A stretch of 64,000 nt of DNA from Aquilonibacter sp963820185 (GTDB lineage: Bacteria; Vulcanimicrobiota; Vulcanimicrobiia; Vulcanimicrobiales; Vulcanimicrobiaceae): contig CAWFYV010000002.1 in assembly GCA_963820185.1 (NCBI GenBank), forward strand, positions 496,001 through 560,000. The letters are read 5' to 3'. Below are positions 59,198 through 64,000 of this stretch, piece after piece. A model generated the notes under the pieces. That model was given only the letters and a program-made list of their open reading frames with translations, was not told where the DNA came from and ran no database searches. The translations under genes and the position numbers were made by a program. Position 1 is the first letter of the stretch. Each line of letters opens with the position of its first letter.

Positions 59198-61167
59198 AAA
59201 ACGCTCGCGTGCTTTTCATCGCAGCGATCGCGGCGTGCATCGTCGTCGTCGCGTCAGCTGCACCAATAAACATACTGGTGAATCGTTTAGCCGAAGATAC
59301 GCCGCCGCAAGACGTGGAGAGCGAAACGTCGCTGGTTTTAGGCGAAACACCGAGCGTCATCGTGGCGTTCAACGATTCCGGTTCATTCAAGGTTTCGCCG
59401 ACCCACTTCACCGGGTTTGCGCAATCGACCAACGGCGGCGCGAACTTTACCGACAAAGGCGTGCTGCCGGTTTCGGCGACCGGTGATGCGGGCGATCCGG
59501 TGCTCGCGCGCGACGTCCACACCGGCGTCGTCTATCTCGCGACGCTTGCGGCAAACGGCACGGCGATGTCGATCTTCCGTTCGCTCAACAGCGGCAATAC
59601 GTTCAATCCTGCGGTCAACGGTGCGCCGGGCTTCGTCGCGGGACACTTCCTCGACAAAGAGTGGATCGCCGTCGACAATACCGCCGGCGCCGGCCAAGGC
59701 AACGTGTATCTCGTCTTGCGCGACTTTGGTGCACCCGGCCTAGCGGGCGCGGGCGGCATCGCATTTCTGCGCTCGACCAATCAAGGCTTGACGTGGGGGC
59801 CACTGGGCGGATTAACGATCGCGGTGCCCGGTGCAAACAACGTGCAAGGCGCGAACGTCATCGTCGGACCCAAGCACGAAATCTACGTGTTTTGGTACGA
59901 CGAATCCGGCGGCGTCGGTGCGCACGCGACACTACGTGTGCGCAAGTCCACCAATCAAGGCGTGACCTTCGGTCCGGCGATCATCGTCGCAAATCTGAAC
60001 TCCGTGACCGTGAATGGTGGGCTGAACTTGGGCGGCGGTTTTCGGACGAACTCGTTCCCGCATGCTGCGGTGAACCCGGTTACCGGCAACGTGTACGTCG
60101 TCTTCAACAACGTGGGCGCGGCCGGCGATCGCAGCGACGTTTTCTTCACGCAATCGACCAACGGCGGCGCAGCTTGGAGCGCGCCGCGACGCGTCAACGA
60201 TGACAAGACGCGCAACGATCAGTGGCAACCGGTGCTCGCGGTGAGCGGCGATGGTGCGCATCTCTTCGTCGCGTTCTACGATCGACGTCTCTCGCCAACG
60301 AACACGACGATCGATCTGTTCGGTGCGGGCGCAACGCTCAACGGCGCAGCCGTCACATTTGGCCCGAATTTCCGCATCACCGGCGGCGCGTTTCCGGTCG
60401 TGATCGGCGCGGATCCGAACGTCAATGCGGTGTACATGGGCGACTACGATCAAGCGATCGCGGACAATGCGTCGTTTGACGTCACGTGGGGCGACAATCG
60501 GCTTCCACAAGGCGCGCAACCGAACCAGCCCGACGTGCGTTTCGCCCACATCGCAATCGCGGCGATTCCTACACCGGTCGGAGGCGGGCCGCCCCCGCCG
60601 CCGGTGAGCGCGCCGCCGACGTCACTACCCCTGCCCGGTGGTCCGTTCCCCGTCTTTGCCTGCGTGCAATACTCGACGAACCTCTTACTCAACTACGGCG
60701 TCGGCGTGCTCTCCACGCATCCGCAGTTCTGCTCGCCGGTCAACGGTACACGCGCGCCGCAAACGGTCGCGCCCGATGTTGCAACCGCAACGGGTCTGCG
60801 CATGCCGGCAACGTCGGCACCGTTCGCGGGCGACGCGATCTTCGTATGCAACCACGCGATCGCGTCGCTTTCCAACGGTTACGGCATCGGCGTCCTGACG
60901 GTCAACCCGCAATTCTGTGCAGCCGCCGGACCGACGCCGACGCCGGCACCGCCGGTGCCGGGCGCCGCGGTAAATACCGGCCTCGTTGTGGCGAGCACCG
61001 GGCGTCCGATCTTCCGTTGCGTGCTCTTCACCAACACGCTCAAGGCCCACTACGGCGTCGGGGTGCTCACGACGCACCCGCAGTTCTGCGATCCCGCTGG
61101 GCAGCCGCGCGCGCCGGTCGCGCAGTCGCTGAGCGAAGCCGTACCGGCCGGATTTGTCGTTCCGTGA
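59194..61167 (+). CDS. Exported Asp-box/BNR beta-propeller protein with three C-terminal two-Cys repeats
   Basis: 657 residues. The signal peptide is VLFIAAIAACIVVVASA. Residues ~30-460 form a sialidase-like propeller with repeated Asp-box-like S-x-N-x-G-x-T/N-F/W motifs (STNGGANFTD, SLNSGNTFNP, STNQGLTWGP, STNQGVTFGP, STNGGAAWSA). No sialidase Arg triad is evident, so hydrolase activity is doubtful. A Pro-rich linker (PVGGGPPPPPVSAPP) leads to three units near residues 487, 550 and 607, each F-x-C...YG[VI]GVL[ST]-x-[HN]PQFC. I do not recognise this repeat. It is coupled to the small exported gene upstream. Confidence 0.85.
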   Translation: MKNARVLFIAAIAACIVVVASAAPINILVNRLAEDTPPQDVESETSLVLGETPSVIVAFNDSGSFKVSPTHFTGFAQSTNGGANFTDKGVLPVSATGDAGDPVLARDVHTGVVYLATLAANGTAMSIFRSLNSGNTFNPAVNGAPGFVAGHFLDKEWIAVDNTAGAGQGNVYLVLRDFGAPGLAGAGGIAFLRSTNQGLTWGPLGGLTIAVPGANNVQGANVIVGPKHEIYVFWYDESGGVGAHATLRVRKSTNQGVTFGPAIIVANLNSVTVNGGLNLGGGFRTNSFPHAAVNPVTGNVYVVFNNVGAAGDRSDVFFTQSTNGGAAWSAPRRVNDDKTRNDQWQPVLAVSGDGAHLFVAFYDRRLSPTNTTIDLFGAGATLNGAAVTFGPNFRITGGAFPVVIGADPNVNAVYMGDYDQAIADNASFDVTWGDNRLPQGAQPNQPDVRFAHIAIAAIPTPVGGGPPPPPVSAPPTSLPLPGGPFPVFACVQYSTNLLLNYGVGVLSTHPQFCSPVNGTRAPQTVAPDVATATGLRMPATSAPFAGDAIFVCNHAIASLSNGYGIGVLTVNPQFCAAAGPTPTPAPPVPGAAVNTGLVVASTGRPIFRCVLFTNTLKAHYGVGVLTTHPQFCDPAGQPRAPVAQSLSEAVPAGFVVP

Positions 61168-61489
61168 CCCGGCTTTCCACACGTGTGGATAGCGTTGTGG
61201 AGAACTCGTTTTTTGGAGGCTTCGTAGAATCGCGGAATGCGGCGTCGGACCGGGCTTTTTTCGTGCTGTCAAGGGGTCGTTTTGATCAGCCCCTGATGCG
61301 GCGAAAAGGCCCGAAAAACCGTATCGCGCCGCCTGTGTATAAGTGCATAACATCGTGGAAGAAACCCGCAGGACCAGGGCCTGATTAAGCCAACCGAATG
61401 CGTCCTCACCGACCGCACGGGGTACTACGACTAACCAGTCGTCTTGTGCGGATCGGCGTTCGACACTTCTCTCACGAGGCACGCATAGG
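61168..61489. other. Intergenic region upstream of dnaA with a DnaA-box cluster (possible oriC)
   Basis: This 322-bp gap has no gene. Four 9-mers each differ from TTATCCACA (either strand) by one base: CTTTCCACA-type at about 61173-61181, TGTGGATAG at 61184-61192, TGTGGAGAA at 61196-61204 and TGTGTATAA at 61334-61342. The first two form a CCACACGTGTGG palindrome. A run GGGCTTTTTTCG near 61253 may end the upstream transcript. Its position before dnaA fits an origin or autoregulatory region. Confidence 0.55.
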
Positions 61490-62851
61490 ATGGCGCTTGC
61501 GGTTGGCAGTTCCGATATCTCGAACGAGCTTTGGCGGTCGGCACTGGAGGCACTCGAGCGGAAGTTTTCCAAGCCGATTTTCGAGATGTGGATCAAGCCG
61601 ATCCGTCTCGTCTCGATCACTGGTGACTCCCTGGTCCTCTCGGTGCAGAGCAACTTCGCCCGGGATTGGGTGGAGCATCGGCTCAAGACCCAGATCGCCG
61701 AGGTGCTCGCCGAGGTCCTCGGGGCGACGCTTGACCTGCAGTTCGCCGTAGCCGAGCCCGACAACGCTCCGGCCGGCGCGCAGCAGGCCGCGGCCCCCGT
61801 GATGCGCCCACAGGAAGACCTGCGTAGCTCCAACCTGAACGCGCGCTACACGTTCGAAGAGTTTGTCATCGGCAACTCCAACCGCTTCGCCCACGCGGCA
61901 GCCCAAGCGGTCGCATGTGCCCCGGCGCGCGCCTACAACCCGCTGTTCCTGTACGGCGGCGTGGGATTGGGCAAGACCCATTTGATGCATGCTATCGGGC
62001 ATCGCGTGCTGATCGACAACCCGAGTGCCAACGTCGTGTACGTAACGTGCGAGAAGTTCACCAACGAGTTCATTATCGCGCTGCAGAACAACCGCACGCC
62101 GGAGTTTCGCAACCGCTATCGGCAAGTCGACGTGCTCTTGATCGACGACATTCAATTCTTGGCCGGTAAAGAGACGACGCAAGAAGAGTTCTTCCACACG
62201 TTCAACGCGCTGCACGAATCCGGACGACAGTTGATCATCAGCTCAGATCGTCCACCCAAAGAGATTCAAACGCTCGAGTCGCGCTTGCGTTCGCGATTCG
62301 AATGGGGCTTACTCACCGACATTCAGGCGCCCGACATCGAGACCCGTGAAGCGATTCTGCGCAAGAAAGCGCAAAGCGAGAAGATCCCGGTGCCCGACGA
62401 GGTCACGTCGTTCATCGCGAAGGTCATTCCCTCGAACATTCGCGAGCTGGAAGGCGCGCTGATTCGCGTGGTCGCGTATGCGTCGCTGACGAAGTCGCCG
62501 ATCACGCTCGACCTTGCTGCCGAAGTGCTCAAGAGTGCGGTCGCGCAAGCGCCGCTGCAACGCATCACGATCGGCAAGATCAAAGAGACGGTCGCGAGCG
62601 CTCACGGCCTAACGGTCAAAGAGATGGATAACGGCCGGCGCGATCAACGCCTGGCTGGGCCGCGCCAGATCGCGATGTACATTGCGACCGAGCTCACGAA
62701 CTACTCGCTGCCGCAGATTGCGCGCGACTTCGGCAAGAAAGACCACACCACGGTTATGTACGCGCGCGACAAGATCAAGGATCAAATGCAGCGCGATGAA
62801 GCGTATCGCAACAAGATTCGGCAACTCATTGCCATGTGCCAGTCACCGTAA
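61490..62851 (+). CDS. dnaA: Chromosomal replication initiator DnaA
   Basis: 453 residues. N-terminal domain I (ELWRSALEALERKFSKPIFEMWIKP) and a short Ala/Pro/Gln linker precede the AAA+ domain. That domain has Walker A GGVGLGKTH, Walker B LLIDDIQFL, and the arginine-finger region RLRSRFEWGL. The C-terminal DNA-binding domain carries the signature GKKDHTTVMYARDKI. It opens the origin. It is followed by a terminator and then dnaN, the classical order. Confidence 0.98.
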   Translation: MALAVGSSDISNELWRSALEALERKFSKPIFEMWIKPIRLVSITGDSLVLSVQSNFARDWVEHRLKTQIAEVLAEVLGATLDLQFAVAEPDNAPAGAQQAAAPVMRPQEDLRSSNLNARYTFEEFVIGNSNRFAHAAAQAVACAPARAYNPLFLYGGVGLGKTHLMHAIGHRVLIDNPSANVVYVTCEKFTNEFIIALQNNRTPEFRNRYRQVDVLLIDDIQFLAGKETTQEEFFHTFNALHESGRQLIISSDRPPKEIQTLESRLRSRFEWGLLTDIQAPDIETREAILRKKAQSEKIPVPDEVTSFIAKVIPSNIRELEGALIRVVAYASLTKSPITLDLAAEVLKSAVAQAPLQRITIGKIKETVASAHGLTVKEMDNGRRDQRLAGPRQIAMYIATELTNYSLPQIARDFGKKDHTTVMYARDKIKDQMQRDEAYRNKIRQLIAMCQSP

Positions 62852-62860
62852 CGCTAGCCA

Positions 62861-62889
62861 GGCCGGGAGTAACTTCCCGGCCTCTTTTT
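62861..62889 (+). terminator. Rho-independent terminator after dnaA
   Basis: GGCCGGGA (62861-62868) pairs with TCCCGGCC (62875-62882) across a 6-base loop and is followed by TCTTTTTA. It implies dnaN has its own promoter. Confidence 0.85.
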
Positions 62890-63132
62890 ATCCGACGCTA
62901 TGCACGGTTCCACGAACAAGGGCGCGCCTTTCCGGGTGGATAACAGGCACGGGGCCGGAGACGGTGGAGATGTGTATCGTCGGGCGGCTTCGATGCACAC
63001 CTTATTCCAGGCGGAAACCCGCATCAGGACAAGCAAAAAGGCACTTATACGCGGAATACACCGCCCTACTACTGTTACGACTCTATTTATATAACTTACC
63101 CGGAAACACGACGACGCTCGAATCGGTGGAAT
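62890..63132. other. dnaA-dnaN intergenic region with an AT-rich patch
   Basis: The gap holds one near-consensus DnaA box (GTGGATAAC, about 62936-62944) and a patch rich in A/T (CTCTATTTATATAACTTACC, near 63080-63100). That patch could serve as an unwinding element or as a dnaN promoter (TATATAA-type). No gene is apparent. In many bacteria oriC lies here; the evidence does not decide between this gap and the one before dnaA. Confidence 0.4.
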
Positions 63133-64000
63133 ATGAAGTTCACCTGTAACACCAAAGACATCGCCTCGGCGGTCGGCGCCGCGAGCAAAGTGGTCAACGC
63201 GCACACGACCGTGCCGATCCTCTCCAACGTGCTCTTGCAAGCCGAGGGTGGAAAGATCGCCGTCCGCGCGACCGATCTGGAGCTCACGCTCGAACACGCC
63301 TTTCCGGCGGAGATCGGGGAATCGGGCTCGGTGACGATTCCGGCCAAGCTCTTCTCGAGCTACCTCGCGAACTTGCCGGCGGGACTGCTCGAACTCTCGG
63401 GCACGCCGACCCGCGCCTCGGTCAAGGTCGAGCGCAGCAACTACGATTTCCATGCGCTCCCGGCCGACGAGTATCCGCCGCTACCGGCCGCAACCAAAGG
63501 CTCGCACTTCACGATCGGCTCCAAGCGCTTCCGCGACGGTATCGAGGCCACGATCTTCGCTGCCTCGAGCGAAGAGGCACGTGGCGCGGTCCTGATGGGC
63601 ACGCTGCTCGAGCTTGAGGGTAACTCACTCACGATGGTCGCGACCGACGGCTACCGCCTCGCACGGTACCAAACAACGCTTGATGACGGCATCACCGGCA
63701 CCGAGAAATACATCGTTCCGTCGCGCGCGCTGGCTGAGGCGGCGCGCAACCTGGGCGGCGGCGACCAAATTGCGGTCAGCGCCCTGGGCGCGCAGAGCAA
63801 TCAGCTGCAGATGAACTCGGGCGACACGGCTATCACCGTGCGCTTAGTCGACGGGCAGTATCCAAACTATCAGCAGGTGATCCCGGCCAAGTTCGATCGC
63901 AGCGTGACGGTCAACACGCAAGCGCTGATCGGGAGCTTGCGCCGCGCCGAGCTCGTCGCCGGCGATCGTGCGAGCATGGTGAAGCTTGCCGTCTCGAATC
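63133..64000 (+). CDS. dnaN: DNA polymerase III beta clamp (C-terminal part outside the window)
   Basis: 289 residues are seen of the usual ~370. The first clamp domain starts MKFTCNTKDIASAVGAASKVV and includes VPILSNVLLQAEGGKI and ATDLELTLEH. The second domain contains LPADEYPPLP, FAASSEEARGAVLMGTLLEL and VATDGYRLARY. The third domain has begun (LVDGQYPNYQQVIPAKF). It encircles DNA for the replicative polymerase. The frame runs off the right edge. Confidence 0.97.
   Translation, partial: MKFTCNTKDIASAVGAASKVVNAHTTVPILSNVLLQAEGGKIAVRATDLELTLEHAFPAEIGESGSVTIPAKLFSSYLANLPAGLLELSGTPTRASVKVERSNYDFHALPADEYPPLPAATKGSHFTIGSKRFRDGIEATIFAASSEEARGAVLMGTLLELEGNSLTMVATDGYRLARYQTTLDDGITGTEKYIVPSRALAEAARNLGGGDQIAVSALGAQSNQLQMNSGDTAITVRLVDGQYPNYQQVIPAKFDRSVTVNTQALIGSLRRAELVAGDRASMVKLAVSN

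Noticed and set aside
59194..60600. Assignment of the propeller protein as an active sialidase
   Set aside because: Only Asp-box-like repeats are seen. The catalytic Arg triad and Tyr/Glu pair are not evident.

Overview
This window is a 64 kb piece of a GC-rich bacterial chromosome that includes the replication-origin neighbourhood. Lipobox-bearing exported proteins, a PBP4-type peptidase, a membrane-fusion-protein efflux operon and MreC/MreD/PBP2 suggest a rod-shaped, didermic-type cell. The set of families is reminiscent of poorly cultured phyla such as Eremiobacterota/WPS-2, but this is a weak guess made without database access.

Layout, left to right. (1) 1-6.8 kb: the partial hisS, a divergent atypical SDR, a permease/DUF1980-like fusion, an exported protein, a broken PhyH-type dioxygenase, a VOC protein and purH. 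(2) 6.8-12.3 kb: a leftward fabF-rnc-smc-purH run. (3) 12.4-15.6 kb: two small proteins, then rpmA-obgE-nadD and a DUF3465-like lipoprotein. (4) 15.6-22.5 kb: a leftward arsR-hyfB-C-E-F-G-I operon for a membrane-bound group 4 [NiFe]-hydrogenase-like complex. Its gene content matches the ArsR-headed Rv0081-Rv0087 locus of Mycobacterium tuberculosis as I recall it. (5) 22.5-25.7 kb: a three-gene drug-efflux-type ABC operon. (6) 25.7-29.5 kb: maf-mreC-mreD-mrdA. (7) 29.5-37.2 kb: a HxlR regulator and, most strikingly, a tandemly duplicated two-gene cassette. Each copy pairs a ~1080-residue DUF11-repeat protein with a small membrane-anchored, HEAT-like protein. (8) 37.2-42.1 kb: an aminotransferase, a 228-bp palindromic intergenic repeat, a PBP4-type peptidase and a lipoprotein. 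(9) 42.1-48 kb: a leftward cca-parA-parB-(59-aa membrane protein)-thiE-unknown-thiD-trpS run. (10) 48-64 kb: the classic origin cluster (rsmG, mnmG, mnmE, khpB, yidC, yidD, rnpA, rpmH, dnaA, dnaN), interrupted by small exported proteins, an HdeD-like protein, a solute-binding lipoprotein and an Asp-box propeller protein with a novel-looking two-Cys C-terminal repeat.

The genes cover ribosome and tRNA maturation, replication and segregation, envelope growth, and a possible energy-converting hydrogenase. No hydrogenase maturation genes, formate dehydrogenase or ferredoxin-like subunit lie in the window. I see no tRNA, rRNA, CRISPR array, insertion sequence or prophage.

Caution: several genes carry single-base frameshifts (purH twice, rsmG, one Ig-like exported gene), and obgE and mreC have no ATG/GTG/TTG at the expected start. 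purH and rsmG are rarely decayed, so small consensus errors in the assembly are as likely as biology.
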